Of a DNA stretch of 64,000 nucleotides, positions 20,000 through 30,205 are shown in pieces. The stretch is from an uncultured Bacteroidales bacterium (GTDB taxonomy: Bacteria; Bacteroidota; Bacteroidia; Bacteroidales; UBA932), in the NCBI GenBank assembly GCA_947179325.1, contig CAMXAU010000002.1, positions 1 through 64,000 on the forward strand, read 5' to 3'. Every line of letters starts with the position of its first letter. Position 1 is the first letter of the stretch. Position numbers and translations under genes: made by a program. The notes under the pieces were generated by a model. That model had not been told where the DNA came from and did not search any database. It worked only from the letters and a program-made list of their open reading frames with translations.

Positions 20000-21169
20000 A
20001 TGAAAAAAATCTTTTATCTGTTGACAGCTGCCTGCATGATGGTGGCATGTAACGACACAATCAAGGACGGGAACGGAACAGAGCCTACTGGGCTGAGCGT
20101 TCAGTCAGAAGGGACAGCAGGAGCAAAAGTGACTGTTATCGGACAGGACATCGCAAAAGATGCAAAATTCTACCTTGCCGACTCAGAAAACAGGACAGAG
20201 CTTAATGCTGAAATCCTCGAAAGCGGTGCAGAGGTAACACTTCCCTACACTCTTGGAGAGTTCACTCTCTATGTTGACCAGGACGGTTCTTCCTATGCTG
20301 TAGGCAAAATCACTGTAGCCATTACCGGAATTGTTCTCCCTGAAGAAGCTTCAATAGGCGAGGAAATAACAATCACAGCCAACGGATTTGCAGCCGATGC
20401 AGCAATCTTCCTCGGTGATGTTGACGCAAATGCCGTGCTTGAGGGCACAGTCTTCACACTTGCTGTACCTGCAGAGGTGTCTCTCGGAGAGACCACAGTG
20501 ACCGTTAAACAGGCCGGCACAGAGCAGGAACTTGGCAAGATCAATGTCAAGGAAGGAAAAAAACTTATTACCAGGTTCAGTGCTGAAATGATGGGTGAGG
20601 TGTTCATGGACTATGAGATAAAATATGATTCCAGCTCAAAACCTGTCACTTTTGTAGACAACTCCTACGGTTTCCCTCTTGAATATACTATCAGCACAAC
20701 AGACGACATCTCATATGCGTTCAACGGTGAAATGGCATCATGGACATTCAAGGTCGAGAATAACAGAGTGGCAGAAATTGAATATGAAGGAGAGTCTTTC
20801 CCTTGGGAATATGATACCAACGGACATCTCACAACATTCTGGGTTGACGAAGTAGATTCATATCCTACAGACTACGATGCAGACGGGAACTATGGCTACG
20901 GATTCCTGTATGACAACAAGAGCATGCTAAATAAGCCAGATGCGATAGATATACAGGCTGCATTTGCCCTTATTGGAAGTGACATATATGATAATCCTTT
21001 CATCTATGCTGCCGCTGCGATGCTTGGATGGGCTGGCACTCCGTCCACAAATCTGCCTACAGGACTTGATGGAGCAGGTGATTGCTCATACGAATTTGAC
21101 AGCAACGGATATGTAACCTTAATGTCAATTGAAGGTATGATAAACTTTACTTGCTCATATGCAGAATAA
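20000..21169 (+). CDS. Lipoprotein with tandem IPT/TIG-like domains (locus 1)
   Basis: AACMMVACNDTIKDGNG; two repeats ending in GKITV/GKINV, e.g. PEEASIGEEITITANGFAADAAIFLGD. Confidence 0.6.
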   Translation: MKKIFYLLTAACMMVACNDTIKDGNGTEPTGLSVQSEGTAGAKVTVIGQDIAKDAKFYLADSENRTELNAEILESGAEVTLPYTLGEFTLYVDQDGSSYAVGKITVAITGIVLPEEASIGEEITITANGFAADAAIFLGDVDANAVLEGTVFTLAVPAEVSLGETTVTVKQAGTEQELGKINVKEGKKLITRFSAEMMGEVFMDYEIKYDSSSKPVTFVDNSYGFPLEYTISTTDDISYAFNGEMASWTFKVENNRVAEIEYEGESFPWEYDTNGHLTTFWVDEVDSYPTDYDADGNYGYGFLYDNKSMLNKPDAIDIQAAFALIGSDIYDNPFIYAAAAMLGWAGTPSTNLPTGLDGAGDCSYEFDSNGYVTLMSIEGMINFTCSYAE

Positions 21170-21187
21170 GGTCTACCGGACTATTGA

Positions 21188-21231
21188 ATAACAAAAACAG
21201 GCGGCTTGTCCAAGCCGTCTGTTTTTGTTAT
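21188..21231. terminator. Bidirectional terminator between locus 1 and tilS
   Basis: ataacaaaaacaggcggcttg-tc-caagccgtctgtttttgttat, near-perfect long palindrome with T/A tracts. Confidence 0.92.
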
Positions 21232-21244
21232 AATTCCAACTATG

Positions 21245-22696
21245 TTATTTCATTGTAACAACAATGACACGCTCCGTTCCCCCAGTAATCTTTACCGAAT
21301 CATCAATCCTTTCACCAAGCAATGCAAGGACATGTCCGTCCCTGGATTCCGGAGCAGCGACAAGCAATGCCTCGCCTTTCCTGAAGAAATCATATTTCAG
21401 GTCTGCAAACAAGTCGCTGACCTTCTTCTTTCCACGCATCCCTAAAGGCTGAATCCAGTCTCCCTGACGCCATCCACGGCACACAAAAGGGAAAGACAGT
21501 TTCCCTGCATCCATATAGACTTTGCCGGCAGGCGCCTTCAGGGATGATATTCCCGAACGGTCCACAACCTCGACAACGACCATTTTTCCGCCAGCAGAAT
21601 ACTCTCCCTCGCCATCTACAAGTACATGGCAGCCTTCTTCAACATTCCCGGAAGCTTTCCGTATAATCAGCCCAGATGATGAAGTTGCAAGCACATGCGA
21701 AGGAGAAACGAACCTCTTTCCTGCCAACGTGGAACCTTTTTCACCTGCAGATTTCAGGAGACGCTCCACAGACTCCACGACAGATGAATTAAAGCCATAC
21801 TGCTCAAGGATCCTGTACAGCCGGTATTCCCAATGCGGTGAAGCTGTCAGTCCTGCAATATCAATGACGGCTCCATCCGAGGAAATTTCCATGCCATGTA
21901 CAAGCCATCCTGAAGTATCTCCAGCAATGGCAGTCTCCACAATCTCATCAGCCTGGGAGAAATACCTCATCTCCCGGTTGACTGTCTTGATAAAAGAAGG
22001 ATTCAGCCGTTCAAGAAGCGGGAACACCTCATTACGGATGAGGTTTCTCCTGTATCTCACATCAGAATTTGTCCGGTCAGTATGATAGGCGATACCATGC
22101 CTTCTTACATATCCCTCAATCTGGTCTCTCGTGAATTCCAGCAAAGGCCTGAACAGAAGAGACTGCACCGGCCCGGAATTTCCCTCCTGGCATGGAAGTG
22201 GAGCGAAGACTGACATGCCGCATATCCCTCTCAATCCGGTTCCGCGCACAAGGTTAAGGAAAAGCGTCTCGGCATTGTCATCTGCATGGTGGGCCACAGC
22301 TACGGCACTGAACCCGTTCTCACGGCATAACTCTCCGAACCACCTGTAACGGAGCTCCCTCGCAGCCATCTCAATGCTCAGCCTTCTATCCTCAGCATAG
22401 CGCAATGTGTCAAAATCAGCCACATGCACCTTGACCCCATTCTTCTTCCCCCACGAGCAGACAAGAGCCGCATCTGAATCACTGTCCTCCCCTCTCAGAT
22501 GAAAATTGCAATGCGCAATCTCGAAACGGACTCCCGCGGATGAATGCAGGAACAGCTCTGCAAGGCACATAGAATCCATCCCGCCGCTGACAGCCAGCAG
22601 GAACACAGGCATAGACTCACAAGACAAAAAGGGAGGCCTCAATTCAGCCTCCCCCTTCATCGTCTTTTCCAATATCTGGTCAAACTTTCTCTGCAT
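21245..22696 (-). CDS. tilS: tRNA(Ile)-lysidine synthetase
   Basis: LLAVSGGMDSMCLAELF PP-loop; AVAHHADDNAETLFLNLVRGTGLRGICGM; C-terminal TilS domain (KKKVSDLFADLK). Confidence 0.95.
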   Translation of the reverse strand: MQRKFDQILEKTMKGEAELRPPFLSCESMPVFLLAVSGGMDSMCLAELFLHSSAGVRFEIAHCNFHLRGEDSDSDAALVCSWGKKNGVKVHVADFDTLRYAEDRRLSIEMAARELRYRWFGELCRENGFSAVAVAHHADDNAETLFLNLVRGTGLRGICGMSVFAPLPCQEGNSGPVQSLLFRPLLEFTRDQIEGYVRRHGIAYHTDRTNSDVRYRRNLIRNEVFPLLERLNPSFIKTVNREMRYFSQADEIVETAIAGDTSGWLVHGMEISSDGAVIDIAGLTASPHWEYRLYRILEQYGFNSSVVESVERLLKSAGEKGSTLAGKRFVSPSHVLATSSSGLIIRKASGNVEEGCHVLVDGEGEYSAGGKMVVVEVVDRSGISSLKAPAGKVYMDAGKLSFPFVCRGWRQGDWIQPLGMRGKKKVSDLFADLKYDFFRKGEALLVAAPESRDGHVLALLGERIDDSVKITGGTERVIVVTMK

Positions 22697-23808
22697 CAGT
22701 TCTTTGAAGCGATTGTGTATACAAATCCGAATGACAGGGACTCCCTGAACTGCACTCTCTGCTTAGTCAAGCCGTCTTTCTCTGAATATATCATGACCTT
22801 GTCATCATAGATGAGGTTGGTTGTGAACATAAGCGAGAAATATTTCGCCAGCTTCCACTCAATCCTGTTGTCCCAGTTCACACGCATGTTCTCTGGATGG
22901 TCAAGATAATCCGAGAACAGGAGGATCTGTGAGGTATATTTGAAATTGTCATTCACATTCACCTTGATGTCAATCTTCAGCTGGGCACCGAACTCAAAGT
23001 TCGCAGACTTGTAGGCATTTCCTGAAGTCATGGCCTCATTATAGGCATCCTTCTCCTCCAGTGTCATTGCATCAACATCCACATCCCTGTAGGCCTTCTT
23101 CAATTTCATGCTATAGGAGTTCCTCAATATCGGATTCTCCACGATAACAAAACCTCCAGTCAAAGGGGCAAAGTTTACAGACAGCCATTTAAGGGGCGTG
23201 TAATTGATACCGAGCGCCAGGTTCGTATAGGCCGGAGACAGAAGCCCTGACTTCAAGGTACGTACTGCCCTCCAGTCCTTTGCCTTATAGCTTTCACCTT
23301 CCCCAAGCTCAGTACCGTCAGCCTTGGTCGATGGCGTAGGATAGTTCCATGTATTCGAGAACTGCGACTTGAAGCTGTATTCAGCCGACATGAAAAGGTT
23401 CTTGGCAACATTATACCCGAACTTGCTCTCCAGATAGATACGGTCATCACTCTTCTGCAGGACAGGCTTGTCCGCAGAATAGAGGAATCCATAGTCAAGC
23501 TGGAGCCTGTTGGTCCAGGAGATGTTTTCCTTTGCGTAATTTGCATTACCGTCAATGAATGCCTTGAGTGAATATGTATTATATCCACCGGCTGCCCAGT
23601 TGTTGAGGAAAGTCTGCCCGAAATCAAGCTTTGTGGACAGCGAATTCTTCCAGTATTTAGGTTTTGGAGCGATTGTCTCAGTTGATGCAGGCGCTTCATT
23701 GATAGCCTGCGCAACATCAGCAGCAGCCTTCTGTGCATCTGTAAGCTCCTGGGCATAAGCCGCTACAGTTGCAGAAAACAATGAGATGACAAGAAATAAC
23801 CGTTTCAT
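22696..23808 (-). CDS. DUF3078 domain-containing outer-membrane-type protein
   Basis: Signal peptide; KYWKNSLSTKLDFGQTFLNNWAAGGYNTYSLKAFIDGNANY; stop overlaps tilS start. Confidence 0.8.
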   Translation of the reverse strand: MKRLFLVISLFSATVAAYAQELTDAQKAAADVAQAINEAPASTETIAPKPKYWKNSLSTKLDFGQTFLNNWAAGGYNTYSLKAFIDGNANYAKENISWTNRLQLDYGFLYSADKPVLQKSDDRIYLESKFGYNVAKNLFMSAEYSFKSQFSNTWNYPTPSTKADGTELGEGESYKAKDWRAVRTLKSGLLSPAYTNLALGINYTPLKWLSVNFAPLTGGFVIVENPILRNSYSMKLKKAYRDVDVDAMTLEEKDAYNEAMTSGNAYKSANFEFGAQLKIDIKVNVNDNFKYTSQILLFSDYLDHPENMRVNWDNRIEWKLAKYFSLMFTTNLIYDDKVMIYSEKDGLTKQRVQFRESLSFGFVYTIASKN

Positions 23809-23834
23809 TTTATCAAAATTTAATTACAACATCA

Positions 23835-25316
23835 TTAATATGACCTTGCAAACAATACCCTGCGGTGAGATGGTTTTCCGCTGTATACACATGTTCCCTC
23901 CTCCTCGCACACTGCACTGTCAATAGGGATACACCTTATCGTGGCCTTGGTCTCTTCCTTTATCCTCTCCTCAGTCTCAGGAGTGCCATCCCAGTGGCAG
24001 AGAAGGAAGCCTCCCTCCTCTATCTTCTCCTTGAACTCTTCCCATGTATCAACCTTGACGATATGGTCATCACGGAATTTCAATGCCTTTGCATAGATAT
24101 TCTCCTGAATCTCATCCAGCAGTTCCTCAATCCTCTTTCCAAGTCCCTCGACAGGGGCGGAAATCTTCTCAAGCGTATCGCGGCGTGCGATCTCGACAGT
24201 TCCGTTGGCAAGGTCGCGTGCCCCCACAGCAAGACGCACAGGGACACCCTTAAGCTCCCATTCTGCAAACTTGAAGCCAGGACGGAGAGTATCGCGGTCA
24301 TCTATCTTCACACTATGCCCATGCGCCTCCAGCTCCTTCTTAAGCTCTCCCATCTTTTCGAAGATTGCCCTGTTGCCTTCCTCATCCTTTCCTACAATCG
24401 GGACAATCACTACCTGGATCGGTGCAAGTGCCGGTGGAAGGACGAGTCCATTGTCGTCGCCATGCGCCATGATAAGCGCTCCCATCAGACGTGTGGACAC
24501 CCCCCATGATGTAGCCCAGACATATTCCTGCTTTCCTTCCCTGTTTGTGAACTGTACATCGAAAGCCTTAGCGAAATTCTGTCCCAGGAAATGCGATGTA
24601 CCGGCCTGCAGAGCCTTTCCGTCCTGCATCATTGCCTCTATCGTCAGTGTGTCAAGCGCACCTGCGAACCTCTCGTTAGGGCTCTTATGCCCGACAACAA
24701 CAGGCATAGCCATGTATCTGCGCGCAAAATCCGCATATACATTGACCATCTTTGTAGCCTCATCTATTGCCTCCTGCTGGGTTGCATGGGCCGTATGTCC
24801 CTCCTGCCAGAGGAACTCCGCAGTACGGAGGAACAGCCTTGTACGCATCTCCCAGCGCACAACATTTGCCCACTGGTTGCACAGTATAGGCAGATCTCTC
24901 CACGATGTTATCCAGTTCTTGTATGTATTCCAGATGATTGTCTCTGAAGTAGGACGGACTACAAGCTCCTCCTCAAGCTTTGCAGAAGGGTCAACAACGA
25001 CACCGGGGCCGTCCGGATTGGCCATAAGCCTGTGATGTGTAACCACTGCGCATTCCTTTGCGAATCCCTCTACATGTTCTGCTTCACGGCTAAGGAAAGA
25101 CTTAGGGATGAAAAGGGGGAAATAGGCGTTTACGTGCCCTGTTTCCTTGAACATCTTGTCAAGGACTTCATGCATCTTCTCCCATATTGCATATCCATAC
25201 GGCTTGATTACCATACATCCCCTGACAGCTGAACGTTCTGCCAGGTCAGCCTTTACAACAAGGTTGTCGTACCACTGGGAATAGTTGTCTGCCCTTTTTG
25301 TTACTTCTTTTGCCAT
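23835..25316 (-). CDS. proS: Prolyl-tRNA synthetase (archaeal/eukaryotic-like form)
   Basis: [71 protein letters not shown]; ends in RRVLFARSY. Confidence 0.95.
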   Translation of the reverse strand: MAKEVTKRADNYSQWYDNLVVKADLAERSAVRGCMVIKPYGYAIWEKMHEVLDKMFKETGHVNAYFPLFIPKSFLSREAEHVEGFAKECAVVTHHRLMANPDGPGVVVDPSAKLEEELVVRPTSETIIWNTYKNWITSWRDLPILCNQWANVVRWEMRTRLFLRTAEFLWQEGHTAHATQQEAIDEATKMVNVYADFARRYMAMPVVVGHKSPNERFAGALDTLTIEAMMQDGKALQAGTSHFLGQNFAKAFDVQFTNREGKQEYVWATSWGVSTRLMGALIMAHGDDNGLVLPPALAPIQVVIVPIVGKDEEGNRAIFEKMGELKKELEAHGHSVKIDDRDTLRPGFKFAEWELKGVPVRLAVGARDLANGTVEIARRDTLEKISAPVEGLGKRIEELLDEIQENIYAKALKFRDDHIVKVDTWEEFKEKIEEGGFLLCHWDGTPETEERIKEETKATIRCIPIDSAVCEEEGTCVYSGKPSHRRVLFARSY

Positions 25317-25453
25317 CTCGACTTTGTTTTTATCGTATTTATTTTTACATTGTGCCCAAATTTGCATCTATATATAGGTATAGAAATTGCAGACAGGGTG
25401 TACTTTTGCGCCGCGAAGGTACAAAAATATTACAAATAATTGGAGGTAAAGGT

Positions 25454-26875
25454 ATGAAAAAGAGAGTTGACATCTTCATTTCTGCTGTTCTTGCGCTGAC
25501 TTCGTGCGGAACGGCGGCACAGTTCTCCTCTACGGAATCACGGTTTCAGGACGGAATATATGCAAAGACCAGCAAAGCAGCAGTCAAGACTGCAATACAG
25601 GCTCCGGAAACCGGAACACAGGAGATTGATGAGCTTATAGCGCAGACAAAGAGTTCTGAGATATATCTGCTCGGTGATGAACCAAAGACAATCGTCATAC
25701 CGGAAAGCCAGAGCGCGACACTGAAATTCGAGAATAACACAGGGGCCACAGTCACTATCCAGGACAGCCCTGACTTCACCATATACTTCGACAACACACC
25801 GTCTGTATTCGTCTCGACATACTGGGATCCATGGTACAGCCGGGGCTACTGGGGATATTATGACCCATGGTACGGTCCATGGAGATACAGTTCATGGTAT
25901 TACTCCCCGTGGAGATATGACCCGTGGTACTGGGGATACGGAAGTTTCGGTCCATGGCACTATGGCCCTTGGCACCACGACCCATGGCATTACTATGGCC
26001 ACTACGCATGGCACAGCCCATGGCATCATCATCATATACCGTCACGTCCGGGTCCTATATACGGGGGCGGACGTCCGGGAAGGGACATCTATTACGGGCA
26101 CCGTGGCAACAATGTAGCAGGAATATCCAGGAACACTCCGAGAGGCCTTGCAACAGCAAGCTCAAGGACAGCATCCGGTGTCGCATCAAGGACAGGCAGC
26201 ACATCAAGAAGCTCTGCCGTCAGCTCACGCTCGACTGCCTCAGGAAGCAGCCTGTCATCAAGAACAGCGGGCACAAGGCTTACAGCCTCCGTTCCACGCA
26301 GCAGTTCCGTGGGTTCAAGCCGCTCGTCAGGCACTGCGGCTTCGTATAGCAGGGTAAGTTCCGGCGCATCTTCTGCCTCATCAGCAGCGAGGTCTGCTTC
26401 AACATCCTCAAGGACAGGTTCAATGACCTCAAGGACAACAGAGCCGAGCAGCTATATCCCGAGAAGCGGAATCGCAGGAAGCAGCACATCCACATCAAGG
26501 GGTACATCCACATCAAGAAGCACTGTCGGCAGCACAACTGCAAGGACCACAACCTACAGGCCTCCGACAACATCCGGAAGCAGTTCTTCAAGAAGTACGT
26601 CCTCATCATATGGGACAGCGTCTTCAAGCAGGAGCACTTCATCCTACGGAAGCTCGGCAGGCACGTCCGGAAGAGGAACTTTCAATAGCAGTTCAAGCAC
26701 CTCACGCAGCAGTTCTTCATCATCGTCCCAGAGCTACAGCAGAAGTTCGTCCTCAAGTTCATCCACTGCCACACGAAGCAGCAGCTCAAGCTCATACTCA
26801 GGAGGAAGCAGGAGCAGCGGTGGCTCGTATTCCGGCGGAAGCAGGAGCGGCGGCGGAAGTTCACGCTCAAGATAG
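25454..26875 (+). CDS. Low-complexity lipoprotein: W/Y/P/H-rich block plus long S/R/T/G-rich tail
   Basis: RBS ggaggtaaaggt, MKKRVDIFISAVLALTSCGTAAQ lipobox; WDPWYSRGYWGYYDPWYGPWRYSSWYYSPWRYDPWYWGYG...; tail SRSSSSSSSQSYSRSSSS...GGSRSGGGSSRSR. Confidence 0.75.
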   Translation: MKKRVDIFISAVLALTSCGTAAQFSSTESRFQDGIYAKTSKAAVKTAIQAPETGTQEIDELIAQTKSSEIYLLGDEPKTIVIPESQSATLKFENNTGATVTIQDSPDFTIYFDNTPSVFVSTYWDPWYSRGYWGYYDPWYGPWRYSSWYYSPWRYDPWYWGYGSFGPWHYGPWHHDPWHYYGHYAWHSPWHHHHIPSRPGPIYGGGRPGRDIYYGHRGNNVAGISRNTPRGLATASSRTASGVASRTGSTSRSSAVSSRSTASGSSLSSRTAGTRLTASVPRSSSVGSSRSSGTAASYSRVSSGASSASSAARSASTSSRTGSMTSRTTEPSSYIPRSGIAGSSTSTSRGTSTSRSTVGSTTARTTTYRPPTTSGSSSSRSTSSSYGTASSSRSTSSYGSSAGTSGRGTFNSSSSTSRSSSSSSSQSYSRSSSSSSSTATRSSSSSSYSGGSRSSGGSYSGGSRSGGGSSRSR

Positions 26876-26963
26876 CACAGGCGCTGAAGACACAAAACTT
26901 TTAACATGCGACCGGACATGACAACTCTTGGTGCACATTCCGGTTGATTAATATTTTGACAAT

Positions 26964-28616
26964 ATGAAAAAGATAGCAATTACATTTCTGTTGGTAGCGG
27001 TTACGGCAAGTGCAGGGGCACAGACGATGTATGACGCACTGACATTCAGTGAGAACGACTATGTAGGGACAGCGCGTACCATGGCTATGGGAAACGCCTT
27101 CACTGCACTTGGCGGAGACCTCGGGTCGCTCAGCATAAATCCGGCAGGCTCGGCTGTGGCCAATTATTCACAGATAACCATTACACCAGGCATGGCGATA
27201 TCCGTCAATAAGGCAAACGGCACATTGGCACCCGGAGAGGGATTCCCGTCAAGCTTCGGGAGCACAATCCGGAACAACAGCACTGGCTTCCTGCTTCCCA
27301 ATCTTGGATTCACAGTAAACTTTGACACCCACAGGACAAGCGGAGTCAAGAATTTGACACTCGGCTTTGTCATGAATGCGTCAAACACATACAGGGACGG
27401 GCTATATGCAAGAGGTCTGAACTCCAGGAGTTCATTTGCCGGAGGGATGGCCAGCATGGCATTGGGATTCGATCCAGCCAACCTGTCTGGGGAAGAGGCC
27501 TGGTACAATTACCCGAGCGACTGGCAGTACATACTTGCCTATCAGTCATATATGATCAGCCCTATCAGCGACGGGTCCACCGAGTATGCCGGAGTGACAG
27601 AAAACGTCTACACAGACCAGAACGGGAATGTTAATGGAATCGAGCTCCCCGGAGCAGTGGACCAGACATTCGGCAGATCCCTTAAAGGATACAGATATGA
27701 CTATCTGCTCAATTTCGGCATGAACATCTCAGATGTTGTCTATATCGGCGCCAACCTTGGATTCGCTCAGCTGAAATATTCAAGCGAAGAATATTTCATA
27801 GAGACTCCGGAAGAAAAATCCCTGTTCCAGACAAGCTTCCAGCAGCTGAACTACAGAAGCGTGTACAATGCATCAGGGACAGGTGTCTATGGTAAATTCG
27901 GAGTAATCGTTACACCGTTCAAAGGACTGCGCATAGGAGCGGCCATACAGACACCTACAGCAAATGTAATAAAGGAGACATGGTACTCTTCAGCAAGCGT
28001 AAAGGCAGACCAGAACAATTCAGGCAGCGCAGAGACACCAGAAGGGAAATATGAATACAGGCTGTCTTCCCCTATGAGATTCAATGTTGGCACCGCATAT
28101 ACTTTCGGCTCCTTTGCTGTTATAAGCGCAGACTATGAAATGTGCAACTACGGGAGAATGAGGCTAAACGAGAAAGCAATAGCGGACAACAGCGGATTTG
28201 ATGCAGTGAATGATGAGATAAAGGATTTCATGGGCATCTCAAACATGTTTCGCGCAGGTGCTGAGATAAGACCGTTCAAGATGTTTGCAGTACGCGCAGG
28301 GTATGGTCTGACTACTGCTCCGGACTGGTATTACGACAATTTCGGGGATAAGGTAAAGAACACAGCAAAGACGCATAAATACTCATTCGGTCTTGGCTTC
28401 AGCAGCAACGGTTCATTCTTCATGGATCTCGCATTCACGGCGAAGAAATATGCCGAAGAATACATAACCCCATATGTCACCGCAATGCTTGACAGCAAGG
28501 GCAATATCATGACCGACATCAACAATCTGCCGATAGCCGACTACAATGCATCTCCGGAAATCGTGAACCGCAAATGGCTCTGGACAGCAGCCATCACATT
28601 CGGATTCCGGTTCTAA
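26964..28616 (+). CDS. OmpP1/FadL-like outer membrane transport protein
   Basis: Signal MKKIAITFLLVAVTASAGAQ; ARTMAMGNAFTALGGDLGSLSINPAGSAVANYSQITITPGMA; C-terminal ITFGFRF. Confidence 0.8.
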   Translation: MKKIAITFLLVAVTASAGAQTMYDALTFSENDYVGTARTMAMGNAFTALGGDLGSLSINPAGSAVANYSQITITPGMAISVNKANGTLAPGEGFPSSFGSTIRNNSTGFLLPNLGFTVNFDTHRTSGVKNLTLGFVMNASNTYRDGLYARGLNSRSSFAGGMASMALGFDPANLSGEEAWYNYPSDWQYILAYQSYMISPISDGSTEYAGVTENVYTDQNGNVNGIELPGAVDQTFGRSLKGYRYDYLLNFGMNISDVVYIGANLGFAQLKYSSEEYFIETPEEKSLFQTSFQQLNYRSVYNASGTGVYGKFGVIVTPFKGLRIGAAIQTPTANVIKETWYSSASVKADQNNSGSAETPEGKYEYRLSSPMRFNVGTAYTFGSFAVISADYEMCNYGRMRLNEKAIADNSGFDAVNDEIKDFMGISNMFRAGAEIRPFKMFAVRAGYGLTTAPDWYYDNFGDKVKNTAKTHKYSFGLGFSSNGSFFMDLAFTAKKYAEEYITPYVTAMLDSKGNIMTDINNLPIADYNASPEIVNRKWLWTAAITFGFRF

Positions 28617-28642
28617 GAACAGAATTACGCTGCTCTACTATC

Positions 28643-29374
28643 CTATAATGATGGATTGTAGAGCAGCGAGATGCTTTCAGGGCCTTCGTTAAACAGAAGG
28701 TCCATCACAGAGAGACTCTTTATGAAGCCGTATTTTTCAGAGAAGACCTGGAAATACGGCTTTTTCAGATTCAGCCTCCCGAGCACATCGTTTTCCCTTT
28801 TTGGATGAATAGCCTCCCTCAGGTCAACAGCCCCAAGGCTTTCCACACGTGGCATCCCGTCCCATACCCCTCCACGGCAGACGTCGTCATGCACGAAAAA
28901 ATCAGGAGTCTCGCGCAAGTCAACAGATATTCCTATCTTGTCTGCAAAGAAACGTATCAATGTCAGATTAAGTTCCCACAATGTCTCCGGCCTGCTCTCA
29001 AGGACTGCGAACAGTCCATCCCTGTAATATTCAAAAAACGCAGATGTGCTGTAAGCAGAGACTATAGCTCTCTCATGCTGACGCACCCATTGGGTGGAAT
29101 AGTCTATCCTGATGCTTTTTATTGGGTTGCTGTGTGTACCGTTGTCGTGGACCACAGGAAATGACAAGGCTGCCTTTCCTGATGCAGAATAGAAGCAGCA
29201 TCTGTTTCTCCAGGACTGCTTCTGATAATTCTCGCAGGCCTCAAGATATACGACAGACGGTTCAACAAATTTACCCTGCCTTGAAACAGACAGGGTAAAC
29301 TCAGATGCCATGGCCGCAAAATATTCGACCGGAGGCATATATGCTGTATTCAACAATATCGGCATGGTGGACAA
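28643..29374 (-). CDS. WbqC family protein
   Basis: LLNTAYMPPVEYFAAM...QSWRNRCCFYSASGKAALSFPV...IRIDYSTQWVRQHERAIVSAYSTSAFFEYYRD. Confidence 0.82.
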   Translation of the reverse strand: MSTMPILLNTAYMPPVEYFAAMASEFTLSVSRQGKFVEPSVVYLEACENYQKQSWRNRCCFYSASGKAALSFPVVHDNGTHSNPIKSIRIDYSTQWVRQHERAIVSAYSTSAFFEYYRDGLFAVLESRPETLWELNLTLIRFFADKIGISVDLRETPDFFVHDDVCRGGVWDGMPRVESLGAVDLREAIHPKRENDVLGRLNLKKPYFQVFSEKYGFIKSLSVMDLLFNEGPESISLLYNPSL

Positions 29375-29387
29375 GTCCGGACCAATA

Positions 29388-30200
29388 TTATTCTATCTCT
29401 CCCTTGACATTGGACGAGTTGCCCCTGACAATGCCTCTCTTGGACCCCCTGATGAAGTCAAGGATTGTGTCACGCTCCTCTGACTGAGGGAATCCGGACT
29501 CAATCTTCGCACAGGCATCGCTGACATTCATGCCTCCGTAATATATCATGTCGTACATGTCCTTTATATTGCGGATCTGGTCTGAAGAGAATCCACGGCG
29601 GCGCAGTCCTACGATATTCACACCGGCATAAGACAGAGGCTCACGGCCGCAGAGGATATAAGGAGGTATATCCTTGTTGATCTTCGAGCCGCCGCCTACC
29701 ATGGCGTGCTTTCCGATTTTCGAGAACTGGTGTGCCATCGTCCCGCCGCCAAGTATAGCCCAGTCCTCCACATCAGTCTCACCTGCGATTCCCACGTAGC
29801 TGACAAGTATACAGTGGCTTCCTACAGTACAGTCGTGCGCGACATGTGTATATGACATCAGAAGGGTGTTGCTGCCGATCTTTGTGACTCCCTTGCCACT
29901 GGCCTTTGTCCCCCTGTTTATTGTAGCGCATTCACGTATGTTTACATTGTCACCTATCTCGACATATGTAACCTCACCCTCATACTTGAGGTCCTGGGGT
30001 ATTGCACCTATGACTGCTCCAGGGAACACACTGCAGTTCTTTCCCATCTTTACATAGTTGAAGATTGTGGCATGCGGAAGTATCTTGCATCCGTCACCGA
30101 TCTCTACAAATTCGTCAATATAGGCATATGGGCCTACCTCAATATTGTCTCCGAGCTTTGCATTCGGATGGACTGTTGCAAGTGGATGAATTTTATTCAT
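29388..30200 (-). CDS. lpxA: UDP-N-acetylglucosamine O-acyltransferase
   Basis: IHPLATVHPNAKLGDNIEVGPYAYIDEFVEIGDGC...; NRGTKASGKGVTKIGSNTLLMSYTHVAHDC; AILGGGTMAHQF. Confidence 0.95.
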   Translation of the reverse strand: MNKIHPLATVHPNAKLGDNIEVGPYAYIDEFVEIGDGCKILPHATIFNYVKMGKNCSVFPGAVIGAIPQDLKYEGEVTYVEIGDNVNIRECATINRGTKASGKGVTKIGSNTLLMSYTHVAHDCTVGSHCILVSYVGIAGETDVEDWAILGGGTMAHQFSKIGKHAMVGGGSKINKDIPPYILCGREPLSYAGVNIVGLRRRGFSSDQIRNIKDMYDMIYYGGMNVSDACAKIESGFPQSEERDTILDFIRGSKRGIVRGNSSNVKGEIE

Positions 30201-30205
30201 AGCTA

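Noticed and set aside
11740-21169. Interpretation of locus 1 as a classical glycan PUL
   Set aside because: No glycoside hydrolase, polysaccharide lyase, sulfatase or SusR/HTCS regulator is present in or next to the locus; peptide uptake is more consistent, though unproven.
24205-25035. 276-aa plus-strand ORF antisense to proS
   Set aside because: Overlaps the conserved proS core; composition typical of shadow ORFs.
25924-26921. Several overlapping ORFs on both strands across the Ser/Arg-rich lipoprotein
   Set aside because: Low-complexity repeats leave many frames open; only the 25454-26875 frame has RBS, lipobox and coherent composition.
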